From Pisolithus tinctorius (lineage: Eukaryota; Basidiomycota; Agaricomycetes; Boletales; Pisolithaceae), in assembly GCA_024663395.1 (NCBI GenBank), contig JANFAH010000001.1, forward strand, positions 186,001-250,000: a stretch of DNA of 64,000 nucleotides, written 5' to 3'. Both the position numbers and the translations under genes were made by a program. The notes under the pieces were generated by a model. The model worked only from the letters and a program-made list of their open reading frames with translations, was not told the DNA's origin and made no database searches. Below are positions 1 to 11,049 of this stretch, one piece after another. Positions within the stretch are counted from its first letter, which is position 1; every line of letters begins with the position of its first letter.

Positions 1-39
1 TGTTTCGCCGATGTCCGTCTGTGTAGGGCAGCAGAGTGT

Positions 40-435
40 AGGAGGAAAGCATATAGCATTTGGCAGGAACCTTTCTTCCATGCCACGGCTGGTCGAGAAG
101 GTCTTATCGAGGTCGCTGTCAAAATGGTGGAGACAGGCGACGTCTGCTATGACGGTACAGTGCACAATTCGTTGGGTGACCTCATCCAGCTTATGTACAG
201 AGAAGATGGGATGCATGATGTGTTTATCGTGCACCAGAGGATTGACGCGTTCGGGCTCAGCGACAGGGAGTTGGAGCGAAGATTCCGCATTCCTTGAATC
301 CTTCTTCGCCATCCCAGATGATGAGGGGAGCATCAAGATGAAGATGGAGCGGGTTTTGGGACTGACGGTGTCAATTTGAAGGCAGTGATCTGCGTTCCAG
401 GTGTCGACTTGACTTACCTTGGTCGCTATGAACCC
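40..435 (+). pseudogene. RPB1 (RNA polymerase II largest subunit) fragment A
   Basis: A broken piece of the RNA polymerase II catalytic subunit. Reading across frames gives [11 protein letters not shown] (about 75-110), then [18 protein letters not shown] (about 150-205), GLSDRELER (about 260-285), [12 protein letters not shown] (about 290-325) and VNLKAVICVPGVDLTY (about 366-415). These blocks are in Rpb1 order, but intervening codons are missing: the stretch between the AETG and CYDGTV blocks, and a long stretch between FFAIPD and GSIK. There is a frameshift near 362. In a working enzyme this region forms the funnel, bridge-helix and trigger-loop side of the active centre. The fragment starts at the window edge, so more of the copy may lie upstream. 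It cannot encode a functional subunit. Confidence 0.8.
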
Positions 436-559
436 AGTCGTGCTCGCTGAGATCTCCTAGGTAACTGTCCTTACCTCGTTTGCTTTCTGTACCTGACGAA
501 CTTTCTGCGCCTCGTATGGATTGACCTGCTATACATACTTTTGCCCAAAGGGGCACCCT

Positions 560-775
560 GTCATCTCCCTACTCTCTGGTTCGCTGGAAAGGATGACTTC
601 AGCCTGGAGGTGAGGGGATTTGTGGAGAACTCATACATATGCAGTCTGACCCCTGCAGGGGGGTACTTTTTCCATGCCACAGCTGGTCGAGAAGGTCTCG
701 TCAATACCGCTGTCAAGACAGCAGAGGCGAACTATATCCAACGACATCTCGTCACATCATATCCCCCTCCCCGGC
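560..775 (+). pseudogene. RPB1 fragment B
   Basis: A second, partly overlapping copy of the same RPB1 region. It reads [16 protein letters not shown] (about 589-636), then after a frame change [30 protein letters not shown] (split across about 664-755). The [11 protein letters not shown] block is thus present twice in under 700 bp, here with the YIQRHLV codons that fragment A lacks. The two are therefore independent duplicates or the product of unequal recombination. No complete reading frame links them. Confidence 0.75.
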
Positions 776-820
776 TTTCTCTGCACCCCCCCACCCATGC
801 ATGTCGGTGTCAAATATCTG

Positions 821-954
821 TCAGCCAAAATCGTGTCCGCATCATCTTCGCCAGGGTACTCCTCGATGGAGCACGTATGGACCTCTGTCAGCCAAAATCG
901 TATCCGCATCGTCTTCGTCAGGGTACTTCTCGATGGAGCACGTACGCACCCCCC
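821..954 (+). repeat. 67-bp tandem duplication inside RPB1-derived DNA
   Basis: The sequence beginning TCAGCCAAAATCG occurs at 821 and again at 888, a 67-bp period, with most of the unit conserved between the copies. It lies in the disordered interval between RPB1 fragments B and C. I cannot assign it to a protein block. Confidence 0.7.
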
Positions 955-1059
955 CTATTGTCGAAGATGGAGATGTTCGCGTTCGCGTCACCTGCTGTTT
1001 GGTAAACACCTTTTGGTTCTTCGCATTCGTTTTGTGTCGATCTCACGGACAATGACAGT

Positions 1060-2562
1060 GGCTTGTTCACATCTTCCACATCGACTGCCGCAAGCCTAGC
1101 GACCTCACGTCAACAGTCCACCAGCTTCATGGAGAGGTTAGCAGGGAAGCGCAGGCGAACGCTTCACTGACCTTCCACATGCACGTACGAGCCACACTCA
1201 CTACCCACCACATATTGGAAGAGTTCCACCTCAACCGCGAAGCGTTTGAGTGGGTGTTGGACGAGATTGAGGCAAAGTTCAACCATACTCTGGTTAACCC
1301 TGGAGGGATGTGCAGTACTGTTGCTGCCCAGTCTATTGGTGAACCAGCTACTCAAATGACTCTCAACACCTTCCACTATGCTGGTGTGTCCAGCAAAAAT
1401 GCTATGCTCGGTGTCCCCCGTCTGAAAGAAATCATCAACGTCACTACCAATATCAAAATGTTTTCACCTTCTGCATACTTGGAATCCGACATGGCCCAGG
1501 ACAAGAAGACTCCATGTTCGTCGAATCTTTCTTCGCTATCGTTGAACCAGTTACTCAAAGTGACTCTTAACGCCTTCCACCACGCTGGTGTATACAACAG
1601 AAACGCTAAGCTTGGTATCCCCCGTCTGAAAGAAATCATCAACGTCGCTACCTGGTACGACCCCAACCCTACATCCACCGTTATCAAAGACTCCATGTTC
1701 ATCGAAGCTTTCTTTGCTATTGTTGAACCAGTTACTCAAATGACTCTTATACAACAGAAACGCTATGCTCGGTATCCCCTGTCTGAAAGAAATCATCGAC
1801 ATCGCTACGAATATCAAAACGCTTTCACTTTCTGTGGATTTGGTACGACCACGACCCTACGTCCACCATTATCAAAGAAGACTCCATGTTCGTCGAATCC
1901 TTCTTCGCCATTCCAGACGAGGAAATCGAGTCGAAGCTCCACCTTCAGTCACCATGGCACCCTTGGCTGGCGCTCGACTGTGCCAGAAAGATTGATTGGA
2001 GTCTTGCTGTGGTCGCCGGCCGTATCGCTGGGAGCTTCAAGACGGACCTCTTTGTCGTCTGGAGTGAAGATAACTCGGAGAAACGGGCAGGGTACAGTCA
2101 AAGAAGACATCTTCCTCTGCCAATTCAAGAACACAATGTTGAACTCGGTCAGCCTGCGCGGTGTCCCTACCTCGTATTTCTGTTGGAGTACGATGAGGGG
2201 AGCATCAAGACGAAAGGATCAGGTTTTGGAGACTGACAGCGTCAACTTGAAGGTGGTGATCTGCCTTCCAGACGTCGACTCTACTCGCACATACTTGAAC
2301 GGCCAGTGCGTTGAAGCTTCCAACGTGCTCAGGATTGTAGTTGCACATGCAGCGATCATGAAGAAAGTGCGAGGAGTCATCGAATTTGGTGGTTCATACG
2401 TGAACTACTGCCACTTGTCATTGTTCTGCAACCTCATGACCCATCGTAGAACACCCATGGCAATCGCTCCTCATGGTATCGACCATGCTGACACCGGCAC
2501 CCTGGCATCGCTCATTGGAGGAGAAACAGTGGGGATTTCGATGGAAGCTGCTGGGCGTCACT
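1060..2562 (+). pseudogene. RPB1 fragment C, trigger-loop region with internal triplication
   Basis: Reading starts in frame at about 1066 (HIFHIDCRKPSDLTS) and runs through LTTHHILEEFHLNREAFEWVLDEIEAKF, NPGGMCSTVAAQSIGEPATQM, TLNTFHYAGVSSKNAMLGVPR and LKEIINV. This is the Rpb1 domain that holds the trigger loop. The GEPATQ...LKEIINV...FFAI segment is then repeated twice more (starts near 1341, 1546 and 1726), with frame changes between copies. After the third copy other frames give FVESFFAIPDEE, LHLQSPW, AGRIAGSFKTDLFVVWSEDNSEK, NTMLNSVSLRGVP, SCVE-like and VIEFGGSYVNYCHLSLFCNLMTHR, the normal Rpb1 order up to about 2560. A single 461-codon frame is open by chance through much of it but mixes real and shifted segments. 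This is a dead, internally amplified gene fragment, not a polymerase subunit. Confidence 0.85.
1341..1922 (+). repeat. Three tandem copies of the RPB1 trigger-loop coding unit (about 180-205 bp)
   Basis: GAACCAG(C/T)TACTCAAA recurs at about 1341, 1546 and 1726. Each copy runs to a TCCATGTTC(G/A)TCGAA segment (FVESFFAI) at about 1511, 1692 and 1885. Spacing is about 205 and then 180 bp. The junction always joins FFAI(V) to GEP(V/A)TQ, so one breakpoint has been reused. Confidence 0.8.
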
Positions 2563-2564
2563 GA

Positions 2565-2832
2565 CTTGATGGGGCGAGGGGTATTCATAACTATGTGTAC
2601 GACGTATTACTAGCATTATATTAATTACTGTTCCAGTTTCATTGTCGCACTCCTGTGCACATTGATTGTTGAGGGCTTCGCACCAAATATGATGTCACCG
2701 AATTGATTCTGAAAGAAATAGTAGCTAGTTGACAGTGCAGCTACACTACAAACTGACTTCGTTTGCGACTCCCACACACTGGCTGGTTGGGTTCAGGCCA
2801 CTTGTGGAGGGAACAAACATCCTGTACATGCC
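2565..2832. other. Intergenic, no gene seen
   Basis: AT-rich interval between the RPB1 remnants and the Crypton reading frame. The left end of the Crypton element should fall here, but these elements lack terminal inverted repeats, so the boundary cannot be placed by eye. Confidence 0.5.
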
Positions 2833-5579
2833 ATGGTCAGACAGAAGGCATCGACAACAAAGAGCATTGCCTTACCTAGCTCCCCTGACAAGAGAAAGAG
2901 GAGGGCGAAGGCATCTTCTCCAAAGGAACAGCCCAGCCTACACACCGTTCATCAGATCAAAGAGGCCGGCAAACAAACTCACCTTCGAGCGGCCAAGACA
3001 AGGGCGACGTACACCAGGCATGTCCGCCAGGTGCAGTCGTGGCTACAGAGCCACTTTCCAGCGGAGGGGATGCAGCTGTCTCCAAGTCCGAGTCATGTTG
3101 GCAGTGGGGACCTGAGCTCGGAAGTGTATGGCGATCCAGACTTTAAGAACGCGTTCGAGCACGTGCCAAATCAGTGCTCGGACAAGGCCCTGGCCCTTTA
3201 CCTTTCGTGGAAGGGTTTCCAGGAGAACTGCAGTCAGAGTACGATCGACAGCGTTCGAGCAGTGTTTAAATTGATGTGGGACGAGGCATATGTCTCGCAT
3301 GACTCTACCTTTGCCAGCGACTAAAACAGATGCTCCCGACAGTGATGGTGGGACATTCTGTGAGGCCTGGCATTACAATAGTGAACGCCAGCGGTGGGAG
3401 GGGAATCCGGTGCACTCGGCGGAAGTGGATGATGTCATAGCATCTATTCGGCATAAGGTCAATTCTCAAGGATCCGAGCGCACACACTCTGGCGCCATGA
3501 AGAAAGAGTACCTGGACATGATCCTCGCCTGGTCCAATTCTTGCTGTCCCCTTGACTCCCCATTGCAGTACATCCATTCGGTGATGACACACTCGGAGCC
3601 CTCAGTGCCGCTGTTAGGCAAGTGGGCGACAGATGCGAAGACAAAACTAACCACCATGTGGCACATCGAACAGCTGGCCTGTGCTGCTGTCGCATTCACG
3701 CTGTGGACCAGGTAACTAGCATGTGGCTTTACCTCCGAAGCCGATGATGACAATTTACAATAGGAACTACGAACTGGTCAGGCTGAAGCATGGGGACATA
3801 AAACTTGACAGGACCGCTGTAGATAACGTGTTCCTGAAGTACCTTCGAGGTGAGGAAGGATCGCTCACCATCAACGACCTTGGTGTGTACTTTGAGGTGC
3901 ACCTGAGGAATCGAAAGGGGTGGCAGAGAAAGTTGGACAAAGGGATGAGGGAAATTGACTTACAAAGTATGTTCAATCCCATCTTCATGACGTGGCGCTC
4001 TGACGTCCATTTTCGATGGCACGTATCCATAGGTAATTGCTACAAGGTTTATCCACACCCAGATATGGGCAAAGCATGTGATGTCTTCATGTGCCTGGTT
4101 TTCTGGATGAGATGGACCGAGATTGTCCATCTTGGTTGACCAATGGCCAACGACGACTTCCTCTTTCCTGCTGTCGGTGCGAATGGGGTGCTGCAGCCAG
4201 GCGAACCACTCTCCCATGATATGGTTCAGAAGTGGATTGACGAGGGAGTGGCAGGTGCTGGGATTCCTGGAACATTCTCCACGCATTGCTACCGTCGGGG
4301 AGGAGTGCAGTACAGGTTCATGTATGCCCCAGTGGGGCAGCGATGGACCCTCGCGCGTGTCTGATGGTGGGGGGGGTGGGCAGAAGGCGAACATGTGAGT
4401 CTTGTGTTCTTTCCTATCTGGGTGTGTTGGAGCGAACCAGCGCTTCTCGCTTTGTCTTTGACACCACACACACAGCACGATACGCTGATGCATTACCTGC
4501 TCGACGAACTTCATTGCTACAAAACCGACCACAGTGATGCCCTGGGCCTGATCTCGCAGGAAGCTGAGGACTCGCTCACTGGTGAAGCTGCACTCGTCTG
4601 GCCAGCATCTACAGAAGCACTCCGCATGGCCCATGCGGCGCTAACAGCAGACGTCGCAGCACTGCACTCAACGGTGAAAAAAATGTCTCATTCACAAGCG
4701 GCGATGTCAGTGGATGTAAGGGAGATTCGCCAAAAACTGGGCGACATGAGCAACGTAGTCACAGCACTGGCCTTGACATCTGCTGCCTCTGGTGCGTACT
4801 CATATTCTGCACTGACGGTGCCACGTCAGGGCACTGGCGATGCTGCGACAGATGGTGAGTCCATTCCATTCCTCACTGTCACCGCATGAAGGCCAAACTA
4901 AAATCCGCAACAGCCCACCAATGTCAATGCCATCAACGCTCATCCATGCAGTATCGGAGCACCGTCTTGCCACCTCCAACGGTTCAGTCCATTCCGGCCA
5001 CCCAACCACATGATTCACAACCATTGCTGCTCAGATTGCCGCACCTCGTCCAACTACCCCCGGATGTCTCTGCCATGACGCAGTCCCTCACTTCACACAT
5101 CGGACCTGAGAGGACCAACAGCCGCTCGAGTTCCTCTGCTGCTCCCCTGGGACTGCTCATCCCGGATGTTCCCGTCTTACGGGCAGACGGGACACGCACT
5201 CCAAGGTCAGACTCCTGGAAGGACATCGTGCGCCACTGGACAAAGGGCAAGCCGTGGCTCAACCTGCACACTCCGCTCAAGGACTGGCCCCATCACTACT
5301 ACAATGGTAAGTGCCGGCGCCTCAACACTAAGCACTACCAGCGCAAGGTCGTGGCCACCGAATTTCTGAATGAGTACGTACTACTTCGATCTGTCCTACT
5401 CCAGCGTCTCTGACGGTTGTATCTGGCTCTCCAGGTTCCAAGGGAACGAGGATGCATTCCTCCGAGCTTACGGAAGCGCTGCCCGTCTAGGACATACGAG
5501 GCTCCTCAACGCCATCATAGCTGCTCGCAAACGGCATCATGGGGATGGGGAGCGCCGCCGCCAGGCAGAGCAGCAATGA
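2833..5579 (+). pseudogene. Crypton tyrosine recombinase with C-terminal GCR1_C domain, decayed
   Basis: The element-encoded recombinase of a Crypton DNA transposon. The N-terminal part (TRATYTRHVRQVQSWLQSHF, about 3000-3060) looks like a core-binding domain. The catalytic half has THCYRRGG (HxxR motif, about 4283-4306), WWGGWAEGE (about 4365-4391) and TLMHYLLDEL (candidate nucleophilic Tyr, about 4482-4511). The C-terminus has WKDIVRHW and TPLKDWPHHYYN...KHYQRK, the GCR1_C DNA-binding signature (about 5215-5350), and FLRAYG. Spliceable introns are visible at 3712-3763, 4395-4475, about 4855-4911 and about 5375-5433. Two in-frame TGA stops (4137-4139 and 4362-4364) stand where relatives have Arg before PMANDDF and before WWGGW, consistent with CGA to TGA. 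The first junction, near 3290-3340, does not splice in frame. This is a dead copy; the stop at 5577-5579 ends a QAEQQ tail. Confidence 0.75.
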
Positions 5580-6032
5580 GCGATCCTTTTTTATATATAT
5601 ATAAAATATCATTCACCATTGCATCGTCTCTTATGCTTCTTACTCAACATACTGTGGTGTAGTGGTAGATACTCTACCTACACATTCTCCATAATACATG
5701 TTCTCTACACGAAGCTCGAAAGTTCATCAATCAAGAGATGGCAATTGCCATTTACTAACATAAATTGCATGGGCCGGCGGCCCTTCCCTACAATTTATAC
5801 CATCGATCGCGATCGAAAGCAGACGACGACAGTTGCCTCGTACGGCAATTACGAAATTACCAAATGGGTCGGACCGTCGCGGAGGACATGCCAACATGGC
5901 CAGCTTGCTGAGGGGCGTGACAGCATGACGTCACTGGGGGCCTGTGCGAGCGTCTTCGACCGTTCGGGGCAAGTTCCCACGCCCGCCGGATGAGGCAGGT
6001 GGGCCTCACCGCCACTGTGAATTTCTCGTGCT
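5580..6032. other. Intergenic, no gene seen
   Basis: Contains a short TA-rich tract (about 5588-5604), and GC-rich sequence near 5770-5780. No reading frame with recognisable content. Confidence 0.5.
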
Positions 6033-6516
6033 AAGTATTGTTTCGTTACGAGGATGACGCCTGTATGGAGCTGGAAAGCGAGGATGATTCCTTCCCTGCC
6101 TCCTTATTCGCACTAAGCATCGGAACAAAGGCAGCATCAACACTAATGATTCTGCCTACTTCAGCCGTTTCGAGATGAGAGTAAAGCTGACCTCACTTCG
6201 CTCGGTCCTTCCTCAGTCAAGTATGATCGAGATCAAGACAAGAGCGGCACGCAGGCAACTGGACTGTAAAGAAGTCTACGCCCAGTTATACCTGTCACAA
6301 ACACCTTACTTTTACTTGGAAAAGCACACGCGTGGCAATAGCTAGGAGAAGGCATCCTACGTTAGGGAGGCCGAAGTTGCAATGGCTAAATTGGAGGCAC
6401 TTCTGAGTGCCATTCTGAAAGTCGTACGTATTGGCGAGGGAGTATCCCTAAGCGCAGAGAGGGGACTAGACAACCTTTCGGGAAGGACGTTTAGAGCAAG
6501 TTCCAACGTGTAGTTT
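6033..6516 (+). pseudogene. Degenerate copy of the gene at 14688-15983 (copy A)
   Basis: Aligns by eye with the last exon of the intact paralogue 9.4 kb downstream. VLFRYEDDACMELESED at about 6033-6083 matches VLLRYEVDACVELESEH. The shared block LTSLRSVLPQSSMIEIKTR (about 6189-6245), QLYLSQTPYF and MAKLEALLSAIL follow. Several indels and stops are present: the codon after GNS is TAG near 6343, and a deletion removes the VYRAGKLQLY block. Homology continues past the stop into non-coding DNA up to the Plavaka left end at 6677. It can produce no full-length protein. Confidence 0.75.
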
Positions 6517-6886
6517 CTATCTGGCAAATTTGTTAACAGTAGGATGGAAGGATGGAGGTCAACGGAAGCAATGGGATGATGAAAGTAATGGTGAGTTTCA
6601 AATGCCGTTATGCCATCACGGTTTGTGTGTACATCTGCGAAATGCCTGAAATGAACGCTTAGCAAGCGAGACCCTCACAGGTGACGAGAGGTTACGTTCA
6701 CTCAAACAGTGACTGCTGATTGGCTGACATTCTTTTTGTTTTTCCTTTGTTTCTTTTTATTTTTCTCTAATTAGCGGTCACTTAACTGCAAGGCATAGTA
6801 GATTGCAATCCGTCACCGACAGAATATCGTGCTACGAGGTATTGAGAAAACTGTTCTAAAATTTCAGCCGTAACAGTCATATCTAC

Positions 6887-9693
6887 TCAAGTGTATAGAT
6901 GATACAACGTGTCGAAGGCCTCTTTGGTAGTGTATGAATTAAGAAAAAAGCGATCATATAATTCCTGAGAGGTAGCCATTGTCACCGTACGGTCCACATT
7001 CTTCCCAAAAACAGGTACTAGATCTGCAGGATGAGTGACCTCAGTTAAGGGGATGATAAAACCACTACGGCACGCCAGCGCCTGGGGTGAGTGCGGGCTG
7101 TATCCTCTTTCGAGGATCCAGAGACGCGTATCCGGTTGATCTTCTGGCGTGGCGATGATATGGAATGGCCGAACGTATATGAGAGGTTGAGTTAGGGAGT
7201 CAGGGAGTGAAGAGTCTCTAAATTGGTGGGAGCGGTTCAGCTGAAATATAACGCGTACTTCTGCAACATGACCTGTATGAATAAATGATACATTAGCGCT
7301 ATCCAGGGACATACATTATGGAACATACAATTAGGGTTGTCTGGATTCTGTCCATCCACATTAAGAAGAACGGCGTCGCAGTTCCCGTAGGGGAAGTCGG
7401 GTGATGGAGGCTGAGCTTGAACCACTTGACTCGGCATGATCACCGAGGGCCTGCAGGTCGAGTATTGTTGAATGCGGAATTTATACCACACTGAGACTCC
7501 GTCAAACATCTGCAGGGCGATGTGGGATGTGACGCTTTCCGCACGGCGCACGACGTATTCGTTGAGCCTCTCGAAAAAGTCGGGAAGTGCATAAGTGGTA
7601 CCGATGTCAGCGATATTCAGTTTGACACGATCGGGAGTGATCGTGACGGATAGCGCAGCTACAGTTCCTTTGGACATTAAACCCTTCGTGAATAGATTTC
7701 GAATAGAGCGGGGGGAATTAAAGTGGCGTTGTTCGCCAGGGGCAACACGAGAGATCCATGATGAGGTAGGGTCCGCCGAACAGAGAAGATTCTCTTCATC
7801 CTCGGTGGCATTCACCAAGGGCTCGTTATGTTCACGGAGCAAAAGGTATACGTCGAACAGACGAATGCGCTCCTCACGGTCAAGGAGGCGGACGATCTGT
7901 TCAGCGAAGTCGGATTGCCTATTGGTGTGAGTGAATGGCGTCTTGCAGTGAGTGATGAGAAGACGTTCGGAAACATCGGCACTATACTGGATCAACCCGC
8001 CATTTCTTCTGATGGCATCCGCGAAGCTCAGCATGAGCTCTAGCTTGGGGATATTGAAATCCTCCTTTCCAGCGCGAGCCCCGGTGTCGAGAATGCTGTT
8101 CTTTGTTGAATGAAACTCAGCAAGTGAGGCTTCCATATCTCTAATGGATGATTCGGTGTGGACATGCCTTTGGGCAAGATAAAAGAAGTCCATGAGCGCG
8201 CGGATAGGCTGAACCATCGCAGCGGGGGCAGCACCAGCAATCATGGGAACAATCGTGCGCTGTATGTCACGATATTCACGTCCTGTCATTTGGGTTGCGC
8301 GCGATATCCCGGAAGCAAAGTGGCGAAAACCGACGCGTTTGTGGTGGACCTTGTAGCGAGTGTTGAGTTCGTCGATCCCAACCACTTCCTTGCACCACTT
8401 CAGTACATGATCCCAGAAAAATTTGTGGAGGGAATGAAGAACTTCGGGCACGAGAAACCTGGCAGGGTCGCTGTGTTGCCAATTTCGGAAGAACGGAAGT
8501 TGCACTCCAAGGAGTTGGTTAGCCTTCGCCACCTTCTGGAAACTATCTACCTTCCAAGGGTCCCTTCCGCCCCCCGTTCTACTGATCTGGTGAATGCGAT
8601 CGAGGGTATACTGTTTCGTGCGAGGGGGCTGACATGTTGGGTCTCCGAACTGCTCAAGAGTTGCCAGGGTGATAGGGGATGCATTTCTAGCCACTGCTGC
8701 AATTAATTGTTGTTCCAGCAGGTCAGCCGTCCACGCAACCAAGGGTGTGAAGCAGAATCGGACGTCACCGAAAGCGTCCGTCATGAACTCTCCAACATTA
8801 GCAACACGCTTCAATCTCTCCATGACAATGTCCATACATCTGTGCCAGAGCCGAGCCTGCAAAATCGTCTGGTAGTCCGGATGAACGTCGAACTTAATAA
8901 TCGGCATGAAGGCAACACAACGCCAGGCATGTGCCGTGGCCTTCATGCGGATGTCAGAGTCAATGTTGGCGATCGTTAGAAACAGGGGATGCATTTCGAG
9001 GTTACCAGTATGCTTCGTGACAGGCGTCTTGTCTGATGCAGCGATAATGGGAATGATGGTCGCGCCCTCAGGAAGTGTGTCCTTAACAAACATTAGCCTT
9101 GTGCAGGAGGCAGTAAGTGCTTTGAAACAGCTGACCTGGATACGGGTTGCCTCATGAGCCGTGAACCATTCACTGTACTCGTGCTCTGTATTTCTCCACA
9201 CATGAAGGGGGTCAAAGGACATGTTTTGTGCGAATATTGGATTCCCAAAAAGACTTTCTACAACCTCCAGTCCATCTCGATAAACGAGTTCGATCTTCTT
9301 CTCTGTGTTGTAGCCATCGACTTCGAGTTGCATGACTTGCCATTTCGGCCCTGATGGCAGGGTGTCCATCCACTCAAGGAGCTGGCGAGCTGACGAGAAC
9401 GATGGTTTTTGACCATTCAACTACATTGGAATGTATGAGGCAAGCGTTCCGGGTAGTACTAACACGAAACTCACCCACTCCAATTTGAGAAATACGTTGA
9501 TTTGAGTCTGCATGAGGTTTTCAACAAGAAATTTTCCCAACCTCCACTCTGCGTGACTTTGGAAAGGCCAGTAAATGTTCGTTTCACGATTCTTCTGATA
9601 CCGATCATCTTCTATTCGTTCCAGTGTGTTCTTCGACTGACCATACACCCAACCCGATCTCGCATGGTATTGGGCAGTGCGATCCCCCGACTC
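6887..9693 (-). CDS. Plavaka transposase
   Basis: Transposase of the Plavaka family, the enzyme that would cut and join the ends of the element. Exons read from high to low coordinate: 9693-9475, 9420-7329 and 7272-6887. Both internal introns (9474-9421 and 7328-7273) are GT-AG and keep frame. The first visible exon has SGWVYGQSKNTLERIEDDRY and NIYWPFQSHAEWRLGKFL. The long exon has QLLEWMDTLPSGPKW, YRDGLEVVESLFGNPIF, IIAASDKTPVTKHTGN and MHPLFLTIANI, then MKATAHAWRCVAFMPI, HKRVGFRHFASGISRATQM and TGREYRDIQRTIVPM. The last exon has HVAEVRVIFQL and ends in the usual region with LTEVTHPADLVPVFG. No stop interrupts the frame. An acceptor (CACAG) sits just upstream of 9693, so a further 5' exon with the start codon, and possibly a zinc finger, must lie between about 9700 and 9930; I could not place it. 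Confidence 0.85.
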
Positions 9694-9863
9694 CTGTGTC
9701 GAACGAAGAGCAGGGGGAAGTGGGCGTATTCAAGTATCCATATCGATATAGTGAGAGAGGCTCGAAAACTCTCTAAGTCTTTCAAGCTCCGCTTCCCAAG
9801 TTCCACTTGCCTCTGGCATTGTCCACCCAGGCCGCATCTGTAGTCCCATTGGTGATTGTGATT

Positions 9864-10836
9864 ATGTCTTCTCACCTTACCCCTCCCCCAAGCTCTCCCC
9901 AATCCCATCACTTGGATACTAGCAGACATCGCAGCAAATCCCCACCCCTTTCTCCCCTTCGCACCTCCAAGACCCAGAAATTATCCGATAGAAAGATTGA
10001 TACGGGAATTACGCCGTTGCCGAGTACTCCCCTCCCAAAGCATTTACCGGAACGTAACAGCTTGCAAGAAACGCTTCGCATTTCCTGCAGTGTCGAAAAG
10101 GGTCCCACAGGAGATCACTCAGGGGACTATCTCGCTACATCCCTCCCTCCTACCGTTCATAGGTTATCGGCCTGTGCAAAGCAAGCTCGTAACAAGTGTA
10201 CACCATACCAGAAGCCACGCGGTGCAAGTTCTATTGAACTCCGCTTTACCGAGAAGTCCCTCGGAAGACAGACATACAATGGTATCACTTTGGAGGATGC
10301 GAGAGTGGTAAAAGATCTCTATATGTCTGTTTCATCCATTCTCACACATTATTCAGGGAAAATCACTTCTCATGCGTGGACTGCGAGCGATGCCTGAGAA
10401 TGCATTCAGCAAGGCCTTGGCGATGAAGGAGGCCGACAGAGAATCTGCACGACTGCGCGCTCTTACGACTGCCTGGGAGCTGGAAGCCGTCAACCGCCGG
10501 AGAGAGTTCCTTCTCGTGATCCAGGAAGAGAATATGCAGAAGTTCCTTCAATCAACTGATGATCTCCGGTTGTTCATGAGCACCATGGAACATCGCTCAG
10601 TCAATGAACTGAAACATGAGGCAGACTTTGAGGTCGGGGCATATGGTCAAGATTTAACATTGCTTGCATTGGAAGACGAACGTCTCACCCAGATGGAGGA
10701 GGTGTCAGGCGAAAGAGGGGAGAGGGAAGCAGCTGACTCCGAAGATGACTTGTCGGCCATCTTGGCTGCTTCAATTACTGTGGATGCTTTGCAAACAGAT
10801 GGGAGTGAGCACAGCGACTCTGAAGATGATTCGTAA
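9864..10836 (+). CDS. Unknown protein encoded inside the Plavaka element, divergent from transposase
   Basis: Two-exon gene, 9864-10307 and 10357-10836, with a 49-bp GT-AG intron in phase 0; predicted 307 residues. I do not recognise a named domain. The N-terminal half is Ser/Pro/Lys-rich (MSSHLTPPPSSPQ, then RSKSPPLSPL). The C-terminal half is helical and charged (FSKALAMKEADRESARLRAL, then WELEAVNRRREFLLVIQEEN), suggesting a coiled coil. The C-terminus is acidic (SEHSDSEDDS). The start lies within about 170 bp of the first visible transposase exon on the other strand, so the two genes share a very short divergent promoter. Its position between the element ends makes a role as a DNA-binding accessory protein, comparable to the second protein of CACTA elements, a reasonable but unproven guess. 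Confidence 0.6.
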
Positions 10837-11049
10837 TACAGTAGTAAGTGCTGTTTTCGACAAGCATCGCCGTATCTCTAATGACAGTAGCTTCAGATTT
10901 AAGCATGTGTTGATAGCAGGTTTCCCCGATATATAAGTGTTGTACGTCTGGAATTGCCGTACGGTTGAATTGAGAGAATCAGTGAACCCTATCGGCATCT
11001 GCGATCATGATAAGAACGACACGTGAACTTCTTTTCTTCACTAACCACC

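Noticed and set aside
5655..5740. tRNA or tRNA-derived SINE (GGTGTAGTGGTAGA resembles an A box)
   Set aside because: No acceptable B box or cloverleaf pairing could be formed downstream.
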